A stretch of DNA of 64,000 nucleotides. Source: Emmonsiellopsis sp. PD_33. Lineage: Eukaryota > Ascomycota > Eurotiomycetes > Onygenales > Ajellomycetaceae. The position numbers were made by a program, and so were the translations under genes. Of the stretch, positions 1 through 11,193 are shown piece after piece. The notes beneath the pieces were generated by a model, which was given only the letters and a program-made list of their open reading frames with translations, made no database searches and was not told where the DNA came from. The stretch's first letter is position 1. Each line of letters starts with the position of its first letter. The stretch spans positions 62,001 to 126,000 of the forward strand of contig JANTQF010000040.1 in the NCBI GenBank assembly GCA_032988165.1, written 5' to 3'.

Positions 1-800
1 GGTGTTGGGAGATCTTGAGGAGCTGGCAGATTTAAGTCCAGACAGCTCTGATGAACTGGGTTCCATGGTCTGAGATAATTATATGGGGCAGATCATACTG
101 GTGATAAAATGAACTTTGAAGGAAGGCTTTAGCCACTGTGGGTACATCCATCTTCACACAGGGTTTGAGGATAACACCTTTGCTGAGGCAGTTAATAATG
201 ATAAGGATATTCTTGCAGCTGTTGCTCATGGAGAGGTCTACTGTGAAATTAATGATGACATTGTGCTAGATATGTTTGGGAATTAGGAGAGATTTAAGTA
301 GATCTTGGTGGTAGTCCTGCCAAGTAATGATGGATTGGTAGACATTGCAGTTCTAAGTGAACTGTTGGATGCTCTGAGACATATTAGGCTAGTAGAAATC
401 TTGAGATAAAATTTGGTAGAGTGCTTTGTGGCCTGGATAGCTGGTCATCAGAGAATTGTAAGTTTCTTGCATAATTTGGGTGTGCAATGGTTCTGAATCA
501 GGAACCCACTGCCTCCCCTGGAAGTGTAGTTGGGAGTCAGGGTCTATGAAGCATTTAGTGATGTCAACATGGGCTTGAAGTTCAGATGGAAAACAGTGAG
601 CTCTATCTCAGATGACCTGGGTCATCATCTGAAGGTGTTTGTTGAAGGCAGCAGCAGTGTCCCAAAGTCCCTGGAGTGGGGATGAGGTAGTTGTGATTGA
701 CAGGGTGACAGGCAAGGCATGTATTGCTCTGTACAGTGTTGCTTTGGATTCTTTGAGAATCTATGAATCTAGCAGTCTCTGTTTGCAGTTTGCCTAGTGA
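1..800 (-). pseudogene. Gypsy-A integrase remnant (partial)
   Basis: The open piece at 32-229 contains the integrase core end, SDHGTQF, where the second catalytic Asp of the DDE triad is expected in a SDRGTQF-type motif. Upstream, about 690-760, a CxxC pair followed by PVNH suggests the remains of the HHCC zinc-binding region. The core Glu and C-terminal domain are beyond the left edge. Several stops interrupt the frame. Confidence 0.75.
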
Positions 801-961
801 GCATTGGAGTCTTTGGAAGGCATATCCTGTTTATGTTGGGAGAGGGTGTTGGCCATGGAGTTCTCTGTACTGGGGCAGTAATGAATTGTAAAATGGAAGT
901 AGCTAAGGAATTTAGCCTAGTACATCTGATGTTCAGAGAGTTTACAGGTTGTTGTGAAATA

Positions 962-2284
962 TTAGAGGTTCTTATGATCTATAATGATTTTGAAGTCTTT
1001 CATGCTGTGGAGTTTGAAGTCCCATTCCTCTAAACATTGGATGATGGTGAGAAGTTCCTTGTCATAAATCTCATAGTTAGCTTTAATGGGGCTAAGCTTC
1101 TTGGACATAAATGCACAGGATTGCAGGACACCTTCATCATCCCATTGCATGAGAGTGCTACCTGTGATGTAACTGAAGGAGTCTGTTTCAACCACTATTG
1201 GGTAGTCAGGGTTAAATGTAATGAGCATTGGGGTGGAGATGAACATCTTCTTAAGGTGTGTGAATGCCTTATCTACTTCTTTAGACTACTGGAACTGTTG
1301 GTCTTTGCATGTGAGGTCAGTCAGTAGTTGGATGATGTTGGAGAAGTCTTGAATGAAGTATTAGTAGAAATTTGTGAATTCTAGGAAGTCTTGCATGCCT
1401 TTTATAGTCATAGAGGCCTCCCATTTGAGGATAGCAATAATCTTCTTGGGGTCCATATGGACTCCCTTCCCTACCTCTATGATGAAGCTGAGGTAGGTTG
1501 TCTCTTGGACTTTGAAGGTAGATTTGTTGATATCAATTAGGAGATCATGTTTGTAGAGATGAGTGAGAACTTTTTGGACATGCTCTTGGTGCTGTTTACA
1601 GAATCCATCAGTGAAGATGAGGATGTTGTTGAGGTAGGTGGAGGTGAATTCATCTAAATAATCTTGTAGGGCCCAGTTGATGTACTTCTGAAAGGTGCTT
1701 GGGGTGTTTGTGAGACTGAAGGGGGTAACTGTCCATTCAAACAGACCATATCTTGTGTGAAAGGTAGTTAGCCATTCATCTCCTTCTGTGATTTGAATCT
1801 TATAAAACACAGAGATGACATCAAGCTTTGTGAACCACTTGGCTCATCTGATTCATTTGAGAGTCTTATTGATTAATGGTAGTGGATAATGATCTTTTCT
1901 TGTGAGTTGATTGAGGCCACAGTAATCTACATAGAATTAGAGGCCTCTACCAGGCTTCTTGGCAAAAAGGATAGGCATGCTAGTAGGTAAATTGCTAACT
2001 TGGATGAAACCTTTGTCAAGAAGGTCATTGAGGGTCTTGCAGAGTATGAGTAGTTCATCATGTGACATATTATACAGGGGTCCTCAGGGTGGCTGGGGAT
2101 CTTTACTATCTGTCTTTTTGAGTTCAATGTGATGATTGTGCACATCATGGAACAGCAGGAGCTTCTTAGCAGCTTTGTGGTCAAAAACATCAAGGAATTC
2201 ATGATAGTGTGGGGGAAGGACTGTCACAGGGTTAGTCTTTAGCTTTTTGGAGAGTTGGGAGAGAGCTTTCTCTATGTCAGACAT
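962..2284 (-). pseudogene. Gypsy-A reverse transcriptase and RNase H remnants
   Basis: The N-terminal linker and fingers lie at about 1930-2284. The palm and thumb lie at 1361-1810, and RNase H at 962-1246 with the conserved ETDSFSYITGSTL and ANYEIYDKELL signatures. The catalytic YxDD box reads YLNN, so both metal-binding aspartates have become asparagine (GAY to AAY). That change is exactly what RIP on the opposite strand produces. Stops separate the blocks. The order RT, RNase H, integrase identifies Ty3/Gypsy rather than Ty1/Copia. Confidence 0.88.
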
Positions 2285-2326
2285 GCTGGTGGTGAAGATT
2301 TTGATGGGGGATTAAGACTTGAGCTT

Positions 2327-3105
2327 CTAATTATGATGTTGGAGGAGTTCAAAGGCATTGGTGGAGATCTGATGAAGGTTGGCAGTCTTATAGACATTCT
2401 TTTTGAATACACAGATGTCTTCAGGGAACACAATGTACTGATTGTGCACATTGATGAGAGCTTGATGTTCAGATAACCAAGATAAGCCTAATATAAAGTC
2501 ATATGGGAGATTCTTGATTTTATATGTATAAGTATTCTCTTGGAGGAATCTGCTGACATCAACATCAAGCTTCACCATATTTTGTATGAAGCTGCCAGTG
2601 TCACTGCTGATGCCTTCAATCTTTTGGGGGATGATTGGGATATACAGAAGATTATAATGATTAATCATGTAAGGGTGAATTATTATGTAGTAACAGCAGC
2701 TGCTGTCTACCATAACATTCATATTAAAAGAATGATTAATTATGGTAGGTACAAGAATTACTGAAACTATCATTTTCTTCTCAAAGGTCTTCCTATCTAA
2801 CTCTAGGAGCTTCCACTCATAATTTCACATGGAAGCTAGTCTTTTCCCAAGTCTGATTTGGCATCTTCAAAGTCCTTCTCTTCCTCAGGCTTAGTCTGCA
2901 CATTCACAAATTGTACAGGTAGTTTCAGGGGAATATGGGTGCTGCAGCAGTTGGTGGCTCTATGCTCAGGTTTGTCACAATTGATGTAAACATCTTGGGC
3001 ATGGTGGTCAGTGACAGTAGCAGTAGTCATATTGGGAATGTGGAAACCATTCACACAAGCTGTTGGCTCCCAGTCCATGGTGTTTGAATTATGAGGCTGA
3101 GTCAC
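2327..3105 (-). pseudogene. Gypsy-A nucleocapsid knuckle and aspartic protease remnants
   Basis: The piece at 2836-3105 contains a nearly intact CCHC zinc knuckle, NCDKPEHRATNC, expected at the Gag C-terminus. Its first Cys is shifted or lost (the preceding residues are VYI). The piece at 2327-2773 is a retropepsin-type domain. The catalytic D-S/T-G triad survives as VDSS, with Gly replaced by Ser (GGN to AGN, a G-to-A change). The downstream hydrophobic DFILGLSWL segment is typical of Ty3/Gypsy proteases. Both pieces are inactive. Confidence 0.75.
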
Positions 3106-3252
3106 TCTGGGGAAGGCTGCTTCAGAAATAGTAGGAATGTTACCATGGATTTAGCCCTGAATGGCCTTGACCTCAGATAGGTTGTTCTCTATACTGTGGA
3201 GCTTCATGCAATATTCAAGATATGTGGGAGGTTTGATGGAGGTGATGGTCTG

Positions 3253-3969
3253 CTACAGGAGCTCAAACTTGATAGCCTTTTTGAGTAGGGCTTTCTTAAC
3301 AGTGTCATCCCACAACTGGCTGCTGACTTCTAGGATCTTCTGATTGAATCTCAGGAGAAAGGTAGTGAGTAAATCAGTCTTCTGGTGAACACTGTGCAGC
3401 CAGGTCAGGGCCTTCTGAGCCACTGAAGGGTCAGAGAAAAGGATGTTGAGCTGATTGAGGATGATGTTAGGGGTTATAGGAATGAGCTTGGCATTGGCCT
3501 TCATCCAAGAGTGGAATTGGGTGATGGTGGTGCTAGAGAGTCAGGTGTAGATATATCAGGCCTGGTTGGTGAGAGATCTAATTGCAAGGCTGTTCAAAGC
3601 AATTTTAGCCTCTACACTGAGGTGCCAGGCAGGGTATTTGAAGACTTATTTGCCCATGAATTTCTTAAGGGTGGTGAGCCTCTCCTTCAGGCATTTTGGG
3701 AAGTCATCAAAAGGAGCAATTAGGTGAGTAGGGGTTGAAGCAGAAACTAGAGTTAGTATGAGCATGCAATTTTGTTTGATGATGAGGTTGATCTTGTTTG
3801 TGAGCTGCTGAATGAAGTTTTGGAATTCAGTATCAGAGCCCTGAAAAGAGATGCTATCTTTATGTGGAGGGTTCATGTTCATGATGAATTTGAAAGATTG
3901 TTTGGATTTGAAGAGTTTGAAGAATTCAGGAAGTTTGAAGGATTTGGAAAGTTCAGAGGAAAATCTCAT
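3253..3969 (-). pseudogene. Gypsy-A gag remnant
   Basis: Two open stretches in the gag position (3646-3969 and 3253-3504) lie upstream of the zinc knuckle. The first is polar and helical and reads like the N-terminal part of a fungal Gypsy Gag, with an internal Met followed by NMNPPHKDSISFQG. The second has the typical Gag pattern of a Trp/Leu-rich segment followed by a charged helix. Stops separate the two. The assignment rests on position and composition rather than a catalytic motif. The product would have formed virus-like particles in the cytoplasm. Confidence 0.6.
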
Positions 3970-4212
3970 GGGATATTGATATAGATTGTCAGGGCTTTAG
4001 GGCCTTTCACTGACATGTTGTCTGGCAGAGCTGAGCTGGGCAAGTTGTATTTCAGATTTTGAAAGAGTTTGCTATACACACAAATTGTGTTTGGAGGAAT
4101 CTGCTATACATGTGAGTCACATTTGGAAGGCAAACATAATGAGGATCTCTGAGAAGAGATCAAGTGAGTGATTACAAAATGTAATGGGTGTGCTCTGATA
4201 AGTGGATCATGT

Positions 4213-4433
4213 GAGCTATATGCTAGAATCAAGATTGTAATCACTAGAGAAAGGAAGGAAAAAGGGAAAGGAATTGTGAGATCATGTGATATAAACAGAA
4301 GGGAATTATGTGAGGTTGGAGCAGATAAATATTCATATAAAGGCCTGATTGGAGGTGTCTGATTGGGCAGTTGGAGATCAGGCGAAGTTCAGGCAAGCTA
4401 CAGATATAGGGTATAAGGGCATAGCCCTTCACA
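4213..4433 (-). repeat. Probable 5' LTR of Gypsy-A (inner limit uncertain)
   Basis: On the minus strand the segment opens with TGTGAAGGGC at 4433 and carries a TATA-like ATATGAATATTTATC near 4330. It lies upstream of the Gypsy-A gag. I place the inner end at a CA near 4213, but the partner LTR is outside the window, so neither boundary could be tested by alignment. Confidence 0.4.
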
Positions 4434-6331
4434 ATCACCCATATAAATCATATGAATGTTGAGAAAGCTCTTCTAAGACAGGAAGTTTTTTATTAAATCA
4501 TCTAACTTCTTTTAGATGGAGCATTTCAATTCTTTGAGCCTGAAATCTCCTCTATTCTTCAGGTCTAGTATTAACATTACTTAATAGTCTTCCATGCTCT
4601 GCTCAGCCATGCTTCAACAGATCTCAAGAATAGATTAATAGATGATGATGATAGCAACCTATCTATTAAACCTACAGTAAACTATTAGGCATTATGGGCA
4701 TGAAGCTGTATTTCTTCCTCCTATATCCAAAATACTCTTAATCTCTCTGTATGTGTCTATCAGCTACTATATATGAATCCATTCCACACCCATCTACAAG
4801 ATGCATATGTATATGATTACAATATGCTAAATGTTTCAGCTGTGAGGATAATCCCACTTCAGTGGTGTCAGAAGCTAAGCTTTATTTTCAGGTAAGCCCT
4901 ATCTATATTATCCAATTGAAAACTAGCATGTATTTATTATTTGAATAGGGAGAGAAACATATGAACTACCATTCAGATTAGTGATTATATATATTACTAA
5001 GAACTCAATATTGGGTGGGTTAAGAATATCTTCATCCAAGAAATTATTTGAGAGGAAAGGCAGGCATTTATATCTATATAGAAGATAATACTGAGCTATA
5101 AGAAGATGAATAGCATTCTCAATCTTCCCATGTAGAAATTGAATTTGATGGCAGATGAGGCTATTATTAGCCTTGCTGCTATTAAAGAAAAGAAACCATA
5201 TATAATTTCATACTTATTGAGTATTTTGCAGGATGATAATGACTGGCTCATTAAGTGTATGTGAGATATTAATTTCATGTAGGTGATGGCTCTGGGTGGC
5301 ATCTGATGATGATTAGTTAAGTTAATAAAAAAAAATTACTGTGGTCCTTTTGGGATTCAAACCTGATATTTAGAAAAAAATAATGATATTACATATCATT
5401 AAGTAACTATGGAGTTTTGGTGTATATTTTATGATATACTGTAATATATAACTGGAAAATAAAAATAAAAAATCAGAAATCCACCTGGTGTATCCTGCAG
5501 ATACAGGTAGAATTAAGTTGCTATAGAAATAAAAAAATGAAAAAATAGACATTAATATATGTATATTATGTTAAAATAGTAGGGAGATTAAGGTATGTTA
5601 GGAGTTAGAGCTGGGATTTTTAATAGGCACAGGAAATATTGATGTATAGCTGCAGATATATATATCTCCAGCTTTTGTATGTAAAAAGGCTAGGTCAAAG
5701 AGGGGAGCCTTGCAGATTTTCAAGGTACTTAATTTTGTATGGGATTTGCTAACAAATTAAAGTACCTCATGAGTTGCCATGCATGAGGCTCATTTATAGG
5801 TTGATGCAATCTAGCTATGCTACACTCACCACTGCTTTCTATCTTTATTTCCTAGTTATCCTCATTATTCCCAGGCCTCCAACAGGTCCCCTGGGCACTC
5901 ATGAACACCTGGTTGAATTTCATTTTATATTTTAGAGGAGATACCTGGGTAGAGCATAATAATATCTAGTATATCCATCAAGAGTTCCTACTTATTCAGC
6001 TTCTCAATGACAGAAAGTTAAATGAATGTCTTTCTTTTACTATCTATATACATATATTTCTATTTGGCATCTACATTATAATTCTATTATAATACATAGT
6101 ATAGTGTATTCCTATAATCTGCACTATAACACCTTAGATATTTAATATCTCATAGCTAGATACATCTCTGTTCAGGCATTATATTTACAATGTCTGTAAT
6201 GCAATAATTATAATTTATTTTTATTAAGACTATTATGTATTTTACAGTACCCTAGCTATCTATTTTATGAAGAGATGTATTTCTTATTAGCTTTTACACT
6301 GCAATATCTATATATAATGCAATGCTTATAG
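4434..6331. other. AT-rich spacer between Gypsy-A and Gypsy-B copy 1
   Basis: About 1.9 kb with no gene I can support. Open frames are short and unlike any family I recognise. The sequence shares the CpG loss of its neighbours, so it is probably old repeat or mutated DNA. It contains a possible tRNA-like remnant (5330-5425) and oligo-A/T runs near 5320 and 5520. Confidence 0.6.
5330..5425 (-). pseudogene. Possible mutated tRNA-like sequence
   Basis: On the minus strand GGTTTGAATCC resembles the tRNA T-loop/B-box consensus GGTTCGAATCC with one C-to-T change. It is followed by an acceptor-like strand and CCA (AAAAGGACCA). An A-box-like TAGTTACTTAATG lies upstream at tRNA-like spacing. I cannot pair the acceptor stem convincingly. 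It could be a decayed tRNA, a tRNA-derived SINE head, or chance. Confidence 0.25.
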
Positions 6332-6648
6332 TGAAGTGGGGACAAGGTGTGCACATCAGGTGGCACTGAACAGGGCAGTGGCAAACACAAGAAAGAATCA
6401 ATATTGATGTCAAAGCAGAGGAATGTATTAGCAATCTATAGTACAAAACAACACAGTAATAGAATGATAAGGTAACACACAAAAGAAATGAAAGATCTAT
6501 CTCAAAGAAGCATACACATGCATGAGAAATCCACAAACAAATAGATGAAGTCTCACAACAAAAGGAAAATATCTATCTTCATGGCTGCACTCAGTGGTGA
6601 AAGCCTCAGCAAAAAATTGATCCAACCTAATGGTGGATCCCCACTACA
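6332..6648 (-). repeat. Gypsy-B copy 1, 3' LTR
   Basis: It aligns over its full 317-bp length with 17780-18096 and is closely related to the 319-bp LTRs of copy 2. On the plus strand it runs TGAAGTGGGG to CCCCACTACA, so it has TG...CA ends on the coding strand. The flank ATAG matches the base quartet after the other LTR. Differences between the two LTRs are nearly all transitions. Confidence 0.92.
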
Positions 6649-6668
6649 TATCTTCCCTCCCCCTGATT
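6649..6668 (-). other. Polypurine tract of Gypsy-B copy 1
   Basis: Directly inside the left LTR, the minus strand reads CAGGGGGAGGGAAGATA and then the LTR. The copy 2 equivalent beside 23673 is CAGGGGGAGAGGAGATA. A purine run abutting the 3' LTR is the plus-strand DNA priming site. It fixes this LTR as the 3' one and the element as minus-strand. Confidence 0.8.
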
Positions 6669-8115
6669 TGCTGACCTGGTGAATAAAAGAATGGCTTGAT
6701 TTCACAGTAAGAGTAGTGGCCCTGAATATACTGTCTCAAAAAGGAACACACAGAAGAAACAGGAACAGAATGAGGGATTAAATGACTCTAAGTAGTGAGA
6801 GTGGGATAATATATCCAATCTCAGTTCTGTGTTGACTGCTAGTGAGGCAAAAGGGCATCCTGCATTGAATGAATTCCACTGTGAGAGTCAATATATTCAA
6901 TCCTAGTTCTAGACATTAATTATTAGCAGGGTGAGGAGCACCACTGCATTGATGTGGGTGCTGGACAGGGCTTGCCATTCACATGCTGAAATTCCCCAGC
7001 ACATCAGAGAATGCTTTTATTCTCCTTCTATTTTGATATCTAGGATTTTTGTGGCCAGCCACAGCTGTGAATAGTGTGTTCCTCTGAGATGAAATGCTCC
7101 TGAGCTACCTGATTTGATGATCATACATTTACAGTGGCAGCCCAGGGCTGTTTCATCATTCAATAGTGATATTACTGAGAGTTCTGAGTAATCAGCTTCA
7201 ATCAAGAATGGAGATGGTTGTTGGAGGGCAGGAAGGCACAATTCAAAGCTGATTCTTCCTGGGCTGCAGTAAATGCAGCTAACATGGCTGGCTTCAATTT
7301 TAGGTAGAGGCTCAGATAGCATGATTCATCAACAGCTTGAACCATGGATTTGTGAGGTGGTGGCCCTGATGGCCTGAGATGGAGACTGAAGCTAAAATAG
7401 AATTAGTGAGAGGTTTTAGATGAGGAGGGCAGAGTGTGGCCTAGAATGTGTAAATCATTGAGCAGAAGTGAGGCCCAGAGAAATGAATGAGCAGGTCAGC
7501 AATGAAGGAAGAGTGTGCTCTATATAGGCAGGACAGCCTGCAAGCACATGGCTTTATACTAATAATCTTATGCATGATAAGATCCACAGTCCCATCACAA
7601 GAAAAGCAGGGTAGCCAGCAATAGGTGGCAAATAAAGATTGAGGTGAGTGGTGTGGAGGATGAAGATGAAAGGGACACAAGGAAAAATAGAGAGTAAAGG
7701 AAAAGAAAACATAACAGGTAAAATTAGCAGTAGAAGATGCAGGGTGAGATATATATAGATGAGTAAGCATAGGAAGGAAAACAGACACAGCAAGAAAAAT
7801 CAACACAGAGCAGCAGCAGACTAAGCATAGAAAACAAAAGAAATTAAGAAAGACATGGAGGAAACACAGCATGAAGAGGGCAGGGCAGAGAGCACAGAAA
7901 CTGCAAAGGAAAAGAGACTAGATGATGTAGTGAGGAAAATAAATATGCACCAGTAGTGGCAAGGGCAGCAACTATGGTAGAACAGTGGGCTCTGATTGAC
8001 TGAAACATTTCCTGGCCCTGAGGCAGGAAATCATAATTGACTGAATCAGCTAGCTGACATCTATCTCCTTATAATCATAGATTGGGATCTCAATGGTGTC
8101 TCCTTCTGCAGCTAC

Positions 8116-9069
8116 ATGGTCACCAATAATAGAATCAAGAGAAATATTATTATAGCAGCAGTAAAAGAAACTTTACTGGTCAAACAGCTATTTCTCAGCA
8201 TTCATTATAGTTATAAAGGTATGAATCACAGCCCCCACAGCTCTCTTGCATCAGGCCAGAACATAATCCTTGGCTGGCCAATTAAGCATCAGGCTAAAAA
8301 GAATCTACTACTCTCTTCAGACTAGAGGATCATCTCATTGCTGACATCCAATTAAAGCTTCAGAAAGTGCACCAAGACCCATCACAGCCACAATGGCAGG
8401 AAAGTGATAAGAAATGCTACTATATAGAATGGGCAGGCTGGAAAGTGTTAAAGGTCTATATATAAGATCTCAATTTGCCTGTAAGAGCTATTCTCATGTG
8501 CTACTCTCTGAAACTTCTAAAGACTCATCATCTTTCTAAATCTCAATGAACCACAGAAGCATCATTCTCCACTCAATCATAATCAGGCCTGTGCTCTCAT
8601 GGGGAATGTGTGACATGGTGATCCACACATCTCCCTACTTGCAAGAAACAGTCTTCCAGCTGATCTTGAAATCCTGCAAATCTTGATCAGTGAGCATCTA
8701 CAGGAAGATATCCTGAATAATTCTGCCATCCAGAAACCCCCTTCCACAAAGCCAGTAATTCCACTTAGAGACACAGTAATGCATGCTAGGGACCACAGTC
8801 ATGCAGTTTGCATGATTCTCATTTGTCATACTGACAGACCCTTGAATCATATTCATACTATGATTCTCCTCAGTGAGGCATTAAATGTTGACATTAATAT
8901 GCTAGAAAAATATGCTATCCCCCTTTCTGATAAACTTGATGTAATAAGGGTAGGAGATGAGCCATATCTGGTGATTCAGATAAAGAGTGACATACCAGGC
9001 ATAGTAAACCAGGTCCTAATGAATTATCTGCTGAATGATTCCATGGAGCATCATGTGGAGCCACCCTAG
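8116..9069 (+). other. Possible antisense ORF at the 3' end of Gypsy-B
   Basis: On the plus strand, 8683-9069 is open for 128 codons and shares its frame with an open stretch at 8116-8325. Between them several stops occur. The stop at 9067-9069 falls about 40 bp from the end of the minus-strand third ORF (9109), giving a tidy convergent layout. Copy 2 has the same frame (25424-25756) broken by TAG/TGA. I recognise no family. Because RIP removes information from both strands, the coding strand here is not certain and this may be a shadow. Confidence 0.3.
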
Positions 9070-9108
9070 TGACTTCTGATTCTTTCACTAATGGAACAAG
9101 TATATATC

Positions 9109-10800
9109 TTATTTATATACTGTCATCTTTCCAAGCATGTTGTATGTAGTGGACACACTTCTCCTGACTGTTTCCATTCAGAGCCAGAAGAAAATTAGAA
9201 GAGATAAAGAGCCATCTGCACCTCAGTCATTCAGCATGAGATCTATATTTATGCCTTCCAGGCCAAGGTTCTTCAACATGCTTGCCCAGTTTAATAGAGT
9301 GATGGAAAGGAGGGTAGCATGCTTCATATAATATATCTAAAGAAGATCCTCTGAGTGGGCAGAGTAGCACCCTTTACAAAAATAATGAAAAATGCTGTTA
9401 GCAGTGCAGATCTAATCAAAATTTCTGCAGCTATTAATGACAGCCTTAAGCCTGAATGTTAAAGCTGCCTGGTTCAAACCCTGAGTCAGTAAACCAATTT
9501 TCCCTCTAAGATTGATAGCATAATGATAGCACAAAGGAAAAGAGGATAATAGCTTTGCAAGCTAATTCAGAAGCTTGATAAGCTAGCTATCATTCAGCTC
9601 CTTCACATCATTGAGCTAAGCTTTCAAGACAGACTTGACATTCTAATAATATGTGCATCTGTGACAGCTAGTCTTCTGATGCTTTTCAACAGCTTCAGCA
9701 ACATCAGAATCCTTCTTATTAGCATCTTGATTCTCAAGCTCTGCTATCTCTTCTGGTGAAAGGCCAGCAAAATGGGAGAGGCTAACATTGGACAGGGAGG
9801 TAGCTATCAATAAAACTGATTAGCCAGAGACATATTGTAGGCAAGAGGCAGGTGAATTAGGGCCAGAGTTTCAAGAAGTACCAGGTGAGAAAGCAGAAGG
9901 AGACATCAGAACTGATCCAGAATGATAGTGATTATCCTGAGAAGAGTGAGGAGAAAGTAGAGGCATTTAGTCAGTTATATGGAAATCACATGGTGAAGCT
10001 GGAGGAGGCTGAGGCTGAAGATTTTGAAAGGGTGGAGATAGAAGAATTGAAGGTTAAGGGTCAGCAGATATAGAAAGAGATAGTGGGATATTTACAGCAA
10101 GAATTCCATCAGAACCAACATAAAGCTCAGCAGCATGGATGGCTTCTATATCCAATAAGAGCCCAACAAAATCTGGCCTGAAGGCATTTTCAAGGTCTGA
10201 AAGCATCAGTTTCTTATGAAGCTTTTTGTCCCTCCCAGGATTTTGAGATAGCTGAATCTACATTGCCTGGTTGATTCTCCTCACTACAGATGAATAGTCA
10301 TAATTCCTTGTGAGAGTTACTGCACATCTACACTATTTATCTTTCTTCAGCATTAGCCAGAATTCATCAGTAATAGCCTTCCCCTAGTGTTCCACATAAG
10401 TTTTATACCCCTCTAAAGTGTGATTTTAGTGAACTCTGACTATCTCTACCATATGATGGATCTCCTCTGTCTGATAGTAGAAGTCAGCCTCAGACACCAC
10501 TGCCTACCAAGCTCTATCCTCCTTCATCCATTTGAAATATGCAGCTACCTCCTCCTCCCTATCTTCATGCCTGCTCATGATCAGATCAGCAATTTCACAC
10601 TGGACCTGGTAATGCAGAGCTGCATGCCTGTCAAGGATATTAATATAATCCTGAATTTCCTTAGTAGTTGACAGCTTTCTCTTCCCATGTTTGACCAAGG
10701 TGAGGGAGTTAGTAGGCTTTGGGGCCAGGGCATGCAGATTTTAGTAGTTTGATATTTTGCAGGAAGGTAGTGAGGGAAATTATAGATGTAGTGTTGTCAT
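9109..10800 (-). pseudogene. Gypsy-B third ORF (unknown protein, about 563 codons), stop-ridden
   Basis: One minus-strand frame reads from ATG 10800 to TAA 9109 with about 19 interior stops. Nearly all the stops can be explained as CAG/CAA to TAG/TAA or TGG to TAG/TGA, the changes RIP makes. Composition is protein-like. It has a charged helical N-terminal third (KHGKRKLSTTKEIQ near 10690), a Pro/Ser/Gln-rich middle near 9900-10030, a charged stretch (SPEEIAELENQDANKKDSD near 9700) and two CxxC pairs (CHRC near 9660, CKGC near 9375). I recognise no family. It sits between integrase and the 3' LTR, where some retroelements carry an env-like or accessory gene, but I see no signal peptide or clear membrane anchor. 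Copy 2 has the same ORF, split by Gypsy-C. Confidence 0.5.
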
Positions 10801-11193
10801 AAGATGTATAAGTTGATTCAAAGGTAAGGCTAAGATATCTATGATGATGGTGAGGGAGAAGTAAAAGAGAACACAGGGTGGAGCACATTCTTATGGTTTT
10901 TCAAACATGGGATGCAAAAGGTGGCCATGGCTGGCAAAATGAGAGAACAAGATAGGCATACCATCATAAAATGAAAGAAACAAAGAAAATTGCAAAGGAA
11001 TGTAAAGATGCATCTGGATTCTAATATGCTACTCATGCCTGCATTTAAACCATAAAGAGACAACTAATAAAGGAAATAAACTGATGAGTGGATACAGCCA
11101 AACAAAGGAAATAAAGAAAGAATGAATGAAATAAGGAAATGAACACAGTGGTCAGACAATGACTACAAAACTTTTATTATGAGGAATTAGAGA

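Larger units (their letters stand above)
1..4433 (-). mobile_element. Gypsy-A: degraded Ty3/Gypsy LTR retrotransposon, truncated by window edge
   Basis: Read on the minus strand, the domains come in Ty3/Gypsy order from right to left: gag, CCHC knuckle, aspartic protease, reverse transcriptase, RNase H, integrase. The probable 5' LTR is at the right end and the 3' LTR lies outside the window. Every domain is broken by in-frame stops and transition-type replacements, and CpG is almost absent, as expected after RIP. Its gag and RT sequences differ from Gypsy-B, so it is a separate family. No chromodomain can be judged because the C-terminal end of the integrase is outside the window. Confidence 0.9.

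Noticed and set aside
8325..8533. Plus-strand stretch resembling the RNase H-integrase spacer of another Gypsy element
   Set aside because: Similarity is only impressionistic, no HHCC or core motif follows, and the region is colinear in both Gypsy-B copies.
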